Shown here piece after piece: positions 16,108-25,211 of a stretch of 64,000 nucleotides of DNA. Under the pieces are notes generated by a model that made no database searches, was not told the origin of the DNA, and worked only from the letters and a program-made list of their open reading frames with translations. The DNA comes from UBA11591 sp040220895 (GTDB lineage Bacteria > Bacteroidota > Bacteroidia > Flavobacteriales_E > Vicingaceae): positions 1 to 64,000 of the forward strand of contig JAVJVY010000012.1 in NCBI GenBank assembly GCA_040220895.1, given 5' to 3'. Numbering within the stretch: position 1 is the first letter of the stretch; each line of letters starts with the position of its first letter. A program made the translations under genes and the position numbers.

Positions 16108-16185
16108 TGATTTTAATCGTTAAAGAACAGGCCGGAATTTGTGTTCTTCCAGCCCGTTCATTGTTCAGAATTAACCTATAACTGT

Positions 16186-18147
16186 TTATTTACCCAACGA
16201 AAAGCTGATCTCGATATCCGAGCTCGCAGGAGAGACCCGAATGTATCCTTGCATCTCCTGGTGCAATGCTGAGCAAAAATCCGTACAGTAGAACGGCCAT
16301 ACTCCAACCTGCTTAGGCTCCCAGAGTGTGGTTTTTGTCTGACCGGGCATCACTAAGATCTCGGACGTGTTAGCGCCAATTACAGCTATGCCATGAGGTA
16401 CATCGAAATCCTGCTCATGATTGGTCACATGGATGTAGACTTTGTCTCCCACCTTCACACCTTCAATGTTGTCTGGAGTGAAATGACTTCGAATCATGGA
16501 CATATAAACGTGAACCTCATTGCCTTTTCGCTCAACACGAGCTTCACCCGGTGTTTTGATCGCGTGAGGATGCTTGTTGTCATCAAGGCGATAGATCTTT
16601 TGAGAATTAGCTGCAATCAGATCTGCACGGCAACCGGCGGCATAATGTGGTTCGCCGTGAGTTGGGAAGTCACTTAACAACTCCATTTTATCACCCGAGA
16701 TGTCAAACAGCTGAGCGGAGTGTTCCATTTCAGGACCTGTCGGTAAATACCTGTCCTTGGTGATCTTGTTCATAGCCACCAGGTATTTTCCATGTGGTTT
16801 TCTTGAGTTTCCACCGGGAATCATCAAGTGACCCACGGAGTAGAAGGTTGATTTTCGATCCAATACTTCCCAAGTACCTATATTCCATTTCACTACCTCT
16901 GAAGATATAAAGAAGGTGGTGTAGGCATTTCCTTCACCATCAAATTCGGTATGAAGAGGCCCAAGACCTCCACTCTTAACCACTCCGGCCATCACATCTT
17001 CAAACTTCAAGATGGGTATGCCGTATGCATCTCCATCGAATTTTTTATTCTCAATGGCATCGATCATCTTGGTGAACGAGTGAACAGTAATATCTGAAGA
17101 CAATTTTCCGGAACCAATAATGTATTCACCACTTGGGTCTACATCACAACCATGAGGAGACTTAGGCATGGGCATAAAGAAAATTGCACCTTCCACTTCG
17201 GTGGGCTCAACCACCACAATCTCTTTCATCATTTTCGAACTACCAGAGTGTGTAGATTCATCATATCGATTCAGGGCATAATTGGCCGGCATCTTTTTTC
17301 CACCACCACTATTTACATATTCCTCAATCTTTTTCCAGTTGACGGCGGCAACAAAATCCTTGTCATTCTGAGATGCATTCACTTCTAGCAGTGAATTAGC
17401 CTCTTCTGTATTATAGGTACTGAAGAAGTGCCATCCGTGTGAATTCCCGCGCCCAGGATGAGAAAGGTCGTAGTCAAATCCTGGCATCATGATCTGGAAT
17501 TTTATATCCATGTGACCCGTTTCTTGTTCTACACTGATGAAGGTAAGGGCACCTTTGAAATTGCCTTTGTACTCACTTATCGGCATGTCGCGCTGAGGGA
17601 CGGGTACCGCAAAACGCGTACCTGCGATCACGTATTCTGTGTTTTCGGTGACAAAAGATGAACTGTGGTTACCAGCACTGTTGGGAATCTCAATGATCTC
17701 TTCTGTTTCAAAGGTCTTAAGGCTGATCCTTGCGATCCTCGGCGTATTGTTACCATTCACGAAGATCCATCGACCATCTAATTCTCCATTTGTCTGGGAT
17801 ATGTCTGGATGGTGAAGGTCGTCCCACGGAACAAAACCGTGCGAGGTATTCAACATCGGTTTAGTCTCTTCAGAGTAGCCGTAACCCGATGTGGGAAATT
17901 GGCTGAATACCGGAATCTCCTTAAATAGTCTTCCTGAAGGCAGCCCATAAACCGTTAGGTTTCCGCTGTAACCACCGGAAAGAAAGCCATAATAGGTATC
18001 CTTTTCACCCGGTGCCACATATACTTTTTCTGCAACGCTTGAGGAAAGGGCACCGCCATTTGAACCTCCATTACCTTGAGAATTGCAACCTGCTAGCGTC
18101 AAAGCCGCAATTCCTATGGCCATAAATGTAAATCTCACTTTTTTCAT
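16186..18147 (-). CDS. nosZ: NosZ, nitrous oxide reductase, clade II
   Basis: 653 residues. The signal ends with lipobox LAGC (Cys20), so it is a Sec-exported lipoprotein, not a Tat protein, which fits clade II. CuZ histidine blocks are visible: DDLHHPDIS, PHGCDVDP, PLHTEFDG, PHGKY, GEPHYAAG, DVPHG. The C-terminal cupredoxin domain has the CuA motif CTDFCSALHQEM. It reduces N2O to N2 in the periplasm. Cytochrome c and fasciclin genes precede it, and the accessory genes follow it on the same strand. Confidence 0.97.
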   Translation of the reverse strand: MKKVRFTFMAIGIAALTLAGCNSQGNGGSNGGALSSSVAEKVYVAPGEKDTYYGFLSGGYSGNLTVYGLPSGRLFKEIPVFSQFPTSGYGYSEETKPMLNTSHGFVPWDDLHHPDISQTNGELDGRWIFVNGNNTPRIARISLKTFETEEIIEIPNSAGNHSSSFVTENTEYVIAGTRFAVPVPQRDMPISEYKGNFKGALTFISVEQETGHMDIKFQIMMPGFDYDLSHPGRGNSHGWHFFSTYNTEEANSLLEVNASQNDKDFVAAVNWKKIEEYVNSGGGKKMPANYALNRYDESTHSGSSKMMKEIVVVEPTEVEGAIFFMPMPKSPHGCDVDPSGEYIIGSGKLSSDITVHSFTKMIDAIENKKFDGDAYGIPILKFEDVMAGVVKSGGLGPLHTEFDGEGNAYTTFFISSEVVKWNIGTWEVLDRKSTFYSVGHLMIPGGNSRKPHGKYLVAMNKITKDRYLPTGPEMEHSAQLFDISGDKMELLSDFPTHGEPHYAAGCRADLIAANSQKIYRLDDNKHPHAIKTPGEARVERKGNEVHVYMSMIRSHFTPDNIEGVKVGDKVYIHVTNHEQDFDVPHGIAVIGANTSEILVMPGQTKTTLWEPKQVGVWPFYCTDFCSALHQEMQGYIRVSPASSDIEISFSLGK

Positions 18148-18177
18148 TTGTTTAATGTTTATGCTTTAAATTTTTAA

Positions 18178-18744
18178 TTATTCCGTAGGAAGAATGATGG
18201 CATCAACAACGTGTACGATGCCATTGCTACCTTTAACACTGGCCACAATTTTGGCTCCACCGATGTATACGTCCTCTCCCTTAACTTCGACCATGGCGTC
18301 CGTATCATCTGCCTGACCAAGCTTTTTAAAGTTTTTCAAGAACTCTTTATCATAATTACCCGGTGTTACATGGTGCTTCAAAATGGCTGCAAGTTGATCC
18401 AGGTTCTCTGGCTTCAGAAGATTTTCCACCGTTCCTTCAGGAAGAGCGTCAAATGCTGCATTGGTCGGAGCAAATACGGTCAAAGGACCTGCATTAACCA
18501 AGGCATTTTCCAATTTAGTGGCTTGAACGGCTGCAACAAGTGTGCTGTGATCTGCCGAGCCTATAGCAATTTGAAGAATATTAGGGTCTGAGACCTCATC
18601 TTCCACAAAGGCCTGTCCAGCTTCATGGTAAGAAACTTCACCACTTGATTCAGAAGTGTTGGTTGTTCCTTCATTTCCGGCATTCTGACAAGCCAAGAAG
18701 CTCAAAGAGAGCGCCGAAATGAATATGTATTTTAAATTTTTCAT
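18178..18744 (-). CDS. fasciclin-domain lipoprotein in the nos operon
   Basis: 188 residues with lipobox LACQ (Cys19). A single fasciclin (FAS1) domain covers about 55-188: LVAAVQATKLENALVNAG, the H1 box TVFAPTNAAFDALPEG, and the H2-like NGIVHVVDAIILP. FAS1 domains are adhesive or scaffold-like and have no known catalytic role. It lies between cytochrome c and nosZ with short gaps, so it is almost surely co-transcribed. A scaffold or docking role for NosZ is inference. Confidence 0.9.
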   Translation of the reverse strand: MKNLKYIFISALSLSFLACQNAGNEGTTNTSESSGEVSYHEAGQAFVEDEVSDPNILQIAIGSADHSTLVAAVQATKLENALVNAGPLTVFAPTNAAFDALPEGTVENLLKPENLDQLAAILKHHVTPGNYDKEFLKNFKKLGQADDTDAMVEVKGEDVYIGGAKIVASVKGSNGIVHVVDAIILPTE

Positions 18745-18762
18745 GTATAATGGTTTTAAAAG

Positions 18763-19260
18763 TTAAAGGGTTCTGAAATATTCAAGAATGGAACGAGCCT
18801 GTTCCACGGTCATGTTTTGGTTGGCCATGGCAGCTCCGTTGAATTCTACTAATAAATCTTTTGCGCACCTGTCTTCAGATACCATAAGCTGGGGGTCCAG
18901 GATCATATTCATAATCCATTCAGGTGAGCGTCTTTGTAAAATACCTTTTGGGGAAGGGCCGATGAATCGCTCTTCAATTTTGTGACATGCCGTGCAATTT
19001 GTTTTAAAGAGCTCTGCGCCGGCAAGTGCCATTGTCTGATCAATTTCTTCGGGTAAAGAAAGGTCTTGGATCTGTCCAACACCCTTGTCATTTAATGTTA
19101 TTCGCTTAGAGGCAGGAACATCGGATTGATTATCCTCCTTTTCAAACATCGATTTAACTTCCCCTGTTGCTTGTTCAGGTGAAGTACCATCCCCGCCACC
19201 GCAGGCAATGAAGAAAACCAGACATATTGAAAGGCTGGTGTTTAGAATCTTTTTTTTCAT
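18763..19260 (-). CDS. monohaem cytochrome c lipoprotein, likely electron donor to NosZ
   Basis: 165 residues with lipobox IACG (Cys20). One haem motif, CTACH, near residue 88, and a probable Met ligand in AAMANQNM near the C-terminus. The size and place match the NosC-type cytochromes of clade II clusters. It is the first structural gene of the operon; two palindromes lie in its upstream region at 19354-19386. Confidence 0.9.
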   Translation of the reverse strand: MKKKILNTSLSICLVFFIACGGGDGTSPEQATGEVKSMFEKEDNQSDVPASKRITLNDKGVGQIQDLSLPEEIDQTMALAGAELFKTNCTACHKIEERFIGPSPKGILQRRSPEWIMNMILDPQLMVSEDRCAKDLLVEFNGAAMANQNMTVEQARSILEYFRTL

Positions 19261-19353
19261 TTTTTATAGGTTGAATTCTGCTATTGGTAAATTAATGTCA
19301 CAAACCTATAACATGGTGCACAGGCCTGTAACTGCATAGAGCAGGTGAATATA

Positions 19354-19365
19354 TGATATATATCA
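19354..19365. promoter_or_regulatory. FNR/CRP-type palindrome
   Basis: TGATATATATCA is a perfect palindrome of the form TGAT-N4-ATCA, the core of FNR/DNR boxes. It lies 94 bp upstream of the nos operon start at 19260. AT-rich palindromes also arise by chance. Confidence 0.5.
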
Positions 19366-19372
19366 GATTTTC

Positions 19373-19386
19373 GGATAAATTTATCC
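19373..19386. promoter_or_regulatory. 14-bp perfect palindrome before the nos operon
   Basis: GGATAAATTTATCC reads the same on both strands. It sits between the Rrf2 gene stop and the cytochrome gene start and could be the site of the adjacent Rrf2 regulator or of another dimer. Confidence 0.45.
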
Positions 19387-19392
19387 TTTAAT

Positions 19393-19824
19393 TTATTTCA
19401 GAAATGTGAGCCCGCTATCGAGACCTGACATCAAAGCTGCAAATGATGTATTCTCGAGCATGGTTTTAAGGGAAGACCGAATTATACCGAACTGTTCATG
19501 AACAGGACAGGGTGACTTTTCACTGCATTCTTCCAGTCCAAGTGCACACCCATGAAAGATTTTATCCCCATCAATGGCCACAACCACGTCAATCAGCTTA
19601 ATTCCAGGTAATTCATTTAACTCAATATAGAAACCTCCATTTGGGCCTTTTCGAGAATGAATGATGTTTGCTTTCACCAATTGCTGCAGGATCTTGGCCG
19701 TGAACGCTTCCGGGGAATTGATGGCCTTGGCAATCTCTTGTAATCGCACCTTGCCTGGTGACTCGGAGCGTTGCGCCACAAAAAGACTTGCCTTAATGCC
19801 GTATTCACAGGCTTTGCTAAACAC
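19393..19824 (-). CDS. Rrf2-family regulator, probable Fe-S sensor of the nos operon
   Basis: 143 residues. The winged helix starts at once (SKACEYGIKASLFVAQ, RLQEIAKAINSPEAFTAKILQQLVKANIIHSRKGPNGGF). Three cysteines follow in CALGLEECSEKSPC, spaced C-x6-C-x5-C, close to the cluster-binding set of IscR/NsrR. Such proteins sense NO or Fe-S status. It is the first gene on the strand before the nos operon, separated by about 130 bp with two palindromes. The start is GTG at 19824. Confidence 0.9.
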   Translation of the reverse strand: MFSKACEYGIKASLFVAQRSESPGKVRLQEIAKAINSPEAFTAKILQQLVKANIIHSRKGPNGGFYIELNELPGIKLIDVVVAIDGDKIFHGCALGLEECSEKSPCPVHEQFGIIRSSLKTMLENTSFAALMSGLDSGLTFLK

Positions 19825-19930
19825 AATAACTGATTTTAAGGCTCGAAGTTAAGGTTTATATCTTCGGATTGCTTTGTCCGAATTTAATCGAATCCACTTT
19901 TAATCCATTTAATTTATAATTCAAGACTCA

Positions 19931-21952
19931 TCAATCAGAAATCATTTTCTCGAGGCTTTCTTCTCCAATAATGGGCACACCTAGTTTTTCTGCTTTTTCC
20001 AGCTTCGCAGGGCCCATGTTCTGACCTGCCACAACATAAGTTGTCTTTGCGGAAATAGACGAGGCATTCTTACCCCCGTTGTCTTCAATCATAGCCTTGA
20101 TTTCATCACGACTGTACTTGCTGAACACCCCTGAAACTACAAAGGTCTTGCCTACCAATTTTTCACTTCCACCTTTCTTTTCTTCCTTCTCGAATTGCAA
20201 TCCCTTGGCTTTGAGGCGTTCAATGACTTTGCAATTACGAACTTCTGTGAAAAAAGTAATGACACTTTCTGCAATCCTGTCACCGATTTCATCTACTGCC
20301 ACCAGTGACTCAAAGTCTGCCTTTGCAATGGCGTCGATATTCTTAAAAGACCGCGCCAGTTTCTTTGCCACCGTCTCACCTACATATCGAATGCCTAAGG
20401 CAAATAACACTCGCTCGAATGGAATGGCCTTTGAAGCTTCAACTCCTGCTAGTAAGTTTTCGGCACTCTTTTGAGCCATGCGCTCAAGGGGAAGTAATTG
20501 TTCCATGGTTAAGTCATAAATGTCAGCCATATTGGCGATGAGCCCTTCGTCGTACAACTGCTCAATGGTTTCCTCGCCAAGCCCATCTATGTCCATGGCC
20601 TTGCGCGCGATAAAATGGACCATCCGACCCTTGATCTGAGGCGGGCAACCCCATTCATTGGGACAGAAATGCTGGGCTTCTCCTTCATTTCTCAGAAGTT
20701 CCGTGCCACACTCGGGGCATTCGGTTATAAATTCAACTGATCGGGCATTTGCCTTCCGGTCTTCTAATGCCACGCCAATGATTTTAGGAATGATCTCACC
20801 ACCTTTTTCTACAAATACGGAATCCCCCAAATAAAGACCAAGCTTGGCTATTTGATCCGCATTGTGCAGGGACGCCCGCTTCACCGTAGTTCCCGCGAGC
20901 AAGACCGGCTCCAAATTTGCTACAGGCGTTATGGCCCCTGTTCGCCCTACTTGAAAGGCCACTGAATTCAGAATTGTAATTGCACGCTCGGCTTTGAATT
21001 TATATGCAATGGCCCAGCGGGGAGATTTCGAGGTAAATCCCAATTCAAGCTGATCGTCAAGGTTATCTACTTTGACCACAACCCCATCGACATCAAAATT
21101 CAGATTCTTGCGCTCCTTGTCCCAATAATCGATGAATTCAAAAATTTCCTCAGGTTCACTGCACCTTTTGATGTAATTATTTTCAGGTTGTGGAACCTTC
21201 AACCCCCATTCCCCCGCTTTGAGCACATTTTCAAAATGAGACCGACCGGGTAATTGATCGCTCAATAAAAAGTACAGGTACGAATCGAGCTTTCTCGATG
21301 CCACGATGGCAGAATCTTGCATTTTTAAGGTGCCGCTTGCAGCATTCCGGGGATTGGCCAGTTTGGCTTCTCCCAGAGCCTCGCGCTCGGCATTCACTTT
21401 TTCAAAATCTTTATGCGGCCAGAATATTTCGCCCCTGACCTCCAGTTCGTCAGGGTAATCTTTCCCTTTAAGTTTTAAGGGAATGCTGCCAATGGTGCGC
21501 ACATTTGTAGAGATGTCGTCGCCTTTCACTCCATCACCACGGGTTACTGCCCGCTTGAACAAACCCTGCTCATAGCTTATACCTATCGCCACGCCGTCAT
21601 ATTTTAATTCGCAGACATAGGTGGCTTTTTTACCCAAGCCCTTTTGCACGCGCTGATCAAATTCCAATAGTTCTTCGCGGCTATATGAATTGCTTAGTGA
21701 AAGCATGGGGTACTTGTGAATCACGGTTTCAAACTCTTTGGTGACACCTCCGCCCACCCGCTTTGTGGGAGAATTAATGTCGACCAGGTTTGGGAATTTG
21801 CTTTCGAGCTCAATTAGTTCCTCGAGCAGCATATCAAAATCGTAATCGCTGATCTCGGGATCGGATAGATTGTAATATCGGTCATTGTGATGATCGATCT
21901 CCACGATGAGCTCGGTAATGCGTTTTTTGGCTTGTTCTTTGGTCATTTCCAT
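19931..21952 (-). CDS. ligA: NAD-dependent DNA ligase
   Basis: 673 residues, the normal length. Order of domains: Ia, the nucleotidyltransferase with KYDGVAI near residue 117, the OB fold, a zinc finger (CPECGTEL...CPNEWGCPP), helix-hairpin-helix repeats (DIDGLGEETIEQL ... ALGIRYVGETVAKKLA), and a BRCT domain at the C-terminus. It seals nicks during replication using NAD+. ATG at 21952 or 21946 are both possible. It is divergent from galE with only 56 bp between them. Confidence 0.97.
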   Translation of the reverse strand: MEMTKEQAKKRITELIVEIDHHNDRYYNLSDPEISDYDFDMLLEELIELESKFPNLVDINSPTKRVGGGVTKEFETVIHKYPMLSLSNSYSREELLEFDQRVQKGLGKKATYVCELKYDGVAIGISYEQGLFKRAVTRGDGVKGDDISTNVRTIGSIPLKLKGKDYPDELEVRGEIFWPHKDFEKVNAEREALGEAKLANPRNAASGTLKMQDSAIVASRKLDSYLYFLLSDQLPGRSHFENVLKAGEWGLKVPQPENNYIKRCSEPEEIFEFIDYWDKERKNLNFDVDGVVVKVDNLDDQLELGFTSKSPRWAIAYKFKAERAITILNSVAFQVGRTGAITPVANLEPVLLAGTTVKRASLHNADQIAKLGLYLGDSVFVEKGGEIIPKIIGVALEDRKANARSVEFITECPECGTELLRNEGEAQHFCPNEWGCPPQIKGRMVHFIARKAMDIDGLGEETIEQLYDEGLIANMADIYDLTMEQLLPLERMAQKSAENLLAGVEASKAIPFERVLFALGIRYVGETVAKKLARSFKNIDAIAKADFESLVAVDEIGDRIAESVITFFTEVRNCKVIERLKAKGLQFEKEEKKGGSEKLVGKTFVVSGVFSKYSRDEIKAMIEDNGGKNASSISAKTTYVVAGQNMGPAKLEKAEKLGVPIIGEESLEKMISD

Positions 21953-22001
21953 TCAGGGTTAAAAATAATGGAAGTATTGTACATTAATCTCCCTCTTGGT
22001 C

Positions 22002-22009
22002 TATTTTTG
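22002..22009 (+). promoter_or_regulatory. -7 box of galE
   Basis: TATTTTTG fits TAnnTTTG and ends 5 bp before the ATG at 22015, suggesting a leaderless transcript and arguing for ATG 22015 over GTG 22009 as start. Confidence 0.5.
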
Positions 22010-22014
22010 TGCCA

Positions 22015-23034
22015 ATGTCCTCAAAGAAAATAATAGTCACGGGAGGTGCCGGCTACATCGGTTCACACACATTCACAAGTTTGGTAGATCAGGGCTTTCA
22101 GCCCATCATTATCGATGACTTTTCCAATAGTGACGAATCCATTTTAACCGGACTTGAAGCAATTACAGGTATTGAAATTCCCATATACCGCGCCAACTGT
22201 GCGAATTACGAAGAGTTGAGTGAGGTATTTGAAAATGAAAGTAACATCCAAGGTGTGGTGCATTTCGCGGCCTTCAAGGCAGTAGGTGAATCAGTCAGGA
22301 TGCCCGAAAAGTACTATTTCAATAATGTGAACAGCACCCTGAATGTTTTGCGTGCAATGGTAGAATTTGATGTGCATCAACTGGTCTTCTCGTCTTCTTG
22401 CACAGTTTATGGAGAACCCGAAAGTTTACCGGTGACCGAAAAGAGTCCCATCCAGCCCGCCATGTCTCCCTATGGTCATACTAAACAAATATGCGAGGAG
22501 ATCATCGCTCAGTACCAACGTATCAATCCCGGATTGAAGTCTGTGTTATTAAGGTATTTCAATCCTATCGGAGCACATCCAAGTGCACTTATTGGAGAAC
22601 TGCCAATAGGGAAACCTGAAAACCTGGTGCCCTACATAACACAGACCGCAGTCGGTCTTAGAGAAAAATTGACAGTTTTTGGAAATGACTACAACACTAA
22701 GGACGGAACCGCCGTTCGAGACTACTTACACGTGATGGACCTGGCCAGGGCACATGTCCTTTCATTAAATTTTCTCGGAAGTATGGAAAATCAGGATCGT
22801 CCCGAAGTAATCAATCTTGGCATGGGACGCGGATTTTCGGTAAAAGAAGTCATCGATTGTTTCGAAAAAGTGAGTGCCGTAAAGTTAAATTATGAATTCG
22901 GCCCAAGAAGAAAAGGTGATATTGAACAGATATACAGCTCATGTCAGAAAGCCAAAGATCTCTTGTCTTGGGAATGTGAGTATCGATTGGAAGAAATGAT
23001 GGCCCATGCCTGGGCCTGGCAACAAAGCCTCTAG
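22015..23034 (+). CDS. galE: UDP-glucose 4-epimerase
   Basis: 339 residues from ATG 22015. Rossmann motif GGAGYIGSH near the N-terminus, catalytic SSSCTVYG and YGHTK (Y-x-x-x-K), and typical ...LRYFNPIGAHPSALIGE. It interconverts UDP-glucose and UDP-galactose (NAD+ bound) for surface polysaccharide synthesis. Its end overlaps the convergent sucC stop by 4 bp. Confidence 0.95.
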   Translation: MSSKKIIVTGGAGYIGSHTFTSLVDQGFQPIIIDDFSNSDESILTGLEAITGIEIPIYRANCANYEELSEVFENESNIQGVVHFAAFKAVGESVRMPEKYYFNNVNSTLNVLRAMVEFDVHQLVFSSSCTVYGEPESLPVTEKSPIQPAMSPYGHTKQICEEIIAQYQRINPGLKSVLLRYFNPIGAHPSALIGELPIGKPENLVPYITQTAVGLREKLTVFGNDYNTKDGTAVRDYLHVMDLARAHVLSLNFLGSMENQDRPEVINLGMGRGFSVKEVIDCFEKVSAVKLNYEFGPRRKGDIEQIYSSCQKAKDLLSWECEYRLEEMMAHAWAWQQSL

Positions 23035-24221
23035 CCCAGCACTTCTGCAACCTTGTCGGCTGCTTCTTGCAGTAAAATTACTGAATGAACTTTCAAACCA
23101 GAGTCATCTAATATCTTCTTGGCTTCTTCGGCATTCGTTCCCTGCAATCGAACAATTATGGGAACCGGTATCTCACCGATGTTGTTGTAAGCATCGACGA
23201 TGCCCTGAGCAACGCGATCACATCGCACAATTCCACCAAAAATATTCACTAGAATCGCCTCAACTTTCGAATCTTTCAAAATGATTCTAAACGCTTTTTC
23301 CACGCGTTCAGCATTAGCCGTTCCGCCTACATCAAGGAAATTGGCGGGTTCACCCCCAGATAATTTGATGATATCCATGGTGGCCATGGCCAATCCGGCC
23401 CCGTTGACCATGCAGCCAACATTACCGTCAAGGTTTATAAAATTCAGTTCTGCTTCACCGGCTTCTACTTCCATGGGGTCTTCTTCGTCAATGTCTCTCA
23501 TAGCCGCTAGTTTGGGTTGCCGGTATAAGGCGCTATCGTCCAGGTTGACCTTGGCATCCACGGCAATGATCTTGCCATCAGAAGTTTTTAGCACCGGATT
23601 GATTTCAAAAAGCGAGCTGTCGGTGGCATCATACGCCTTGGTAAGGGCGGTCACAAATCGGACCATGTTCTTGAAAGCCACACCGCTGAGTCCCAGATTA
23701 TAGGCCACTCGTCTGGCTTGAAAAGGAAGAAGACCGAAGTTTGGATCAATTTCTTCTTTGAAGATCAAATGAGGTGTTTCCTTGGCCACCGTTTCAATGT
23801 CCATTCCCCCTTCTGTGGAATACATGATCATGTTTCTTCCAATGGCCCTGTTCAAAAGCACGGACATGTAATACTCTTCTGGTTCACTTTCACCGGGGTA
23901 GTAAACATCCTGAGCCACCAAAACTTTTCTTACAAGTTTGCCTTCAGCACCAGTTTGGGGTGTGACAAGATTCATCCCAAGGATTTGCCCTGAAACACTT
24001 TTTACCTCATCGAGTGATTTAGCCAATTTCACCCCACCACCTTTTCCTCTTCCACCCGCGTGTATCTGTGCTTTGATCACCCACCAATCTGTACCAGTTT
24101 GCTCATTGAGTTTCTGGGCTGCCGCAACGGCCTCATCGGGAGTGGTCGCGACAATTCCTTCTTGTATTTCAACGCCAAATGACTTCAACGTTTCTTTTGC
24201 CTGGTATTCATGAATGTTCAT
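23031..24221 (-). CDS. sucC: succinyl-CoA synthetase beta subunit
   Basis: 396 residues from ATG 24221 (MNIHEYQAKETLKSFGV), the usual N-terminus; the longer frame would run into the promoter box. ATP-grasp domain at about 1-235, with the Gly-rich AGGRGKGGGVKLAK, and a C-terminal CoA-ligase domain (NFLDVGGTANAERV, NIFGGIVRCDRVAQGI). It makes succinate and ATP or GTP in the TCA cycle. sucD is not adjacent, as is common in Bacteroidota. A TACATTTG box lies upstream at 24246-24253. Confidence 0.97.
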   Translation of the reverse strand: MNIHEYQAKETLKSFGVEIQEGIVATTPDEAVAAAQKLNEQTGTDWWVIKAQIHAGGRGKGGGVKLAKSLDEVKSVSGQILGMNLVTPQTGAEGKLVRKVLVAQDVYYPGESEPEEYYMSVLLNRAIGRNMIMYSTEGGMDIETVAKETPHLIFKEEIDPNFGLLPFQARRVAYNLGLSGVAFKNMVRFVTALTKAYDATDSSLFEINPVLKTSDGKIIAVDAKVNLDDSALYRQPKLAAMRDIDEEDPMEVEAGEAELNFINLDGNVGCMVNGAGLAMATMDIIKLSGGEPANFLDVGGTANAERVEKAFRIILKDSKVEAILVNIFGGIVRCDRVAQGIVDAYNNIGEIPVPIIVRLQGTNAEEAKKILDDSGLKVHSVILLQEAADKVAEVLG

Positions 24222-24245
24222 AATCTGATGGGCTTTAATGGGCTC

Positions 24246-24253
24246 CAAATGTA
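24246..24253 (-). promoter_or_regulatory. -7 box of sucC
   Basis: TACATTTG on the minus strand matches TAnnTTTG; it leaves a leader of about 20 nt before ATG 24221. Confidence 0.5.
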
Positions 24254-24322
24254 AAGGATTTAATATAGAATTTCAACGCAAAATACCTGATTAATTGACT
24301 ATTTTCGTCTTAAATCAAGGGC

Positions 24323-24976
24323 TTGATCAAGGCAAAAAACATACACAAACGATACGGAGAAGTTGAGGTGCTCAAGGGGGTTGACTTCGAAGTGAAGCAA
24401 GGGGAAATTGTTTCGATCGTAGGAGCCTCAGGAGCGGGTAAAACAACCCTGCTTCAAATTCTGGGTACCATCGAAAAACCAAGCCAGGGATCTGTTTTCG
24501 CAGATGACATTGACTTGTTCAGCCTTTCGGATAAAAAAATTGCCGCCTTTAGGAATAAAAACATTGGTTTTGTCTTTCAGTTTCATCAATTGTTGCCTGA
24601 ATTTACTGCATCAGAAAACATTATGCTTCCCGCAATGATCGGTGGTTTGGACAAGAAAAAGGCCGAAGAGCGGGCTTTGGAACTATTGACCTACCTACAA
24701 TTAGACACTATGGCCGACAAGAAACCCGAAACACTTTCCGGAGGTGAGCAACAGCGCGTTGCAGTGGCAAGAGCCTTGGTCAACAGCCCTCAGATCGTAT
24801 TGGCCGACGAACCCTCGGGCAATTTAGATTCGGTGAATGCGCGCGACCTTCACGAACTTTTTATCAAGCTTCGCAACAAGTACAAACAATCTTTTGTTAT
24901 TGTGACCCACAACGAAGTACTGGCCGACATGTCGGACAGAAAACTTACCATGAAGGATGGTTTATTGTTGCATTGA
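24323..24976 (+). CDS. lolD: ABC transporter ATPase, LolD-like
   Basis: 217 residues starting with TTG at 24323. Walker A GASGAGKTT near residue 37, signature LSGGEQQRVAVARAL, Walker B IVLADEPSGNLD and the His of VTHNE. The MacB/LolD subgroup is shown by the FVFQFHQLLPEFTASEN segment. LolD powers release of lipoproteins from the inner membrane. No permease lies beside it, which is usual for this group. A near-consensus box TATTTTCG at 24300-24307 lies 15 bp upstream. Confidence 0.88.
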   Translation: MIKAKNIHKRYGEVEVLKGVDFEVKQGEIVSIVGASGAGKTTLLQILGTIEKPSQGSVFADDIDLFSLSDKKIAAFRNKNIGFVFQFHQLLPEFTASENIMLPAMIGGLDKKKAEERALELLTYLQLDTMADKKPETLSGGEQQRVAVARALVNSPQIVLADEPSGNLDSVNARDLHELFIKLRNKYKQSFVIVTHNEVLADMSDRKLTMKDGLLLH

Positions 24977-25028
24977 ATACTTGACTTTTTCGCTTCTTTT
25001 TATTACATTGAAGCTCAATCCAAAGCCT

Positions 25029-25211
25029 ATGTTAGAATTCTGCAAAGAAGTGTTGGTCAAAGTGAGTTTTGACCGTCAACTTTTCAAGAAAGAATTGATT
25101 AAAATGAGGTCCATGCTAAAACGGGATGACGCCATTTTACTGAAGATGTGGTGTCTCGCAACCTTTGGGGCTCAATACGCTGATATCATCAAAGAGGCCT
25201 TCATGAATTAG
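25029..25211 (+). CDS. conserved small Bacteroidota protein
   Basis: 60 residues from the ATG at 25029 (MLEFCKEVLVKVSFDRQLFKKELIKMRSM in two parts). Similar small proteins with an F-x-K-E-L core and L-K-M-W-C-L-A-T-F-G near the end recur in Bacteroidota, as I recall; the function is unknown. It follows the LolD gene by 52 bp on the same strand and converges with queG, overlapping its end by 4 bp. Confidence 0.75.
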   Translation: MLEFCKEVLVKVSFDRQLFKKELIKMRSMLKRDDAILLKMWCLATFGAQYADIIKEAFMN

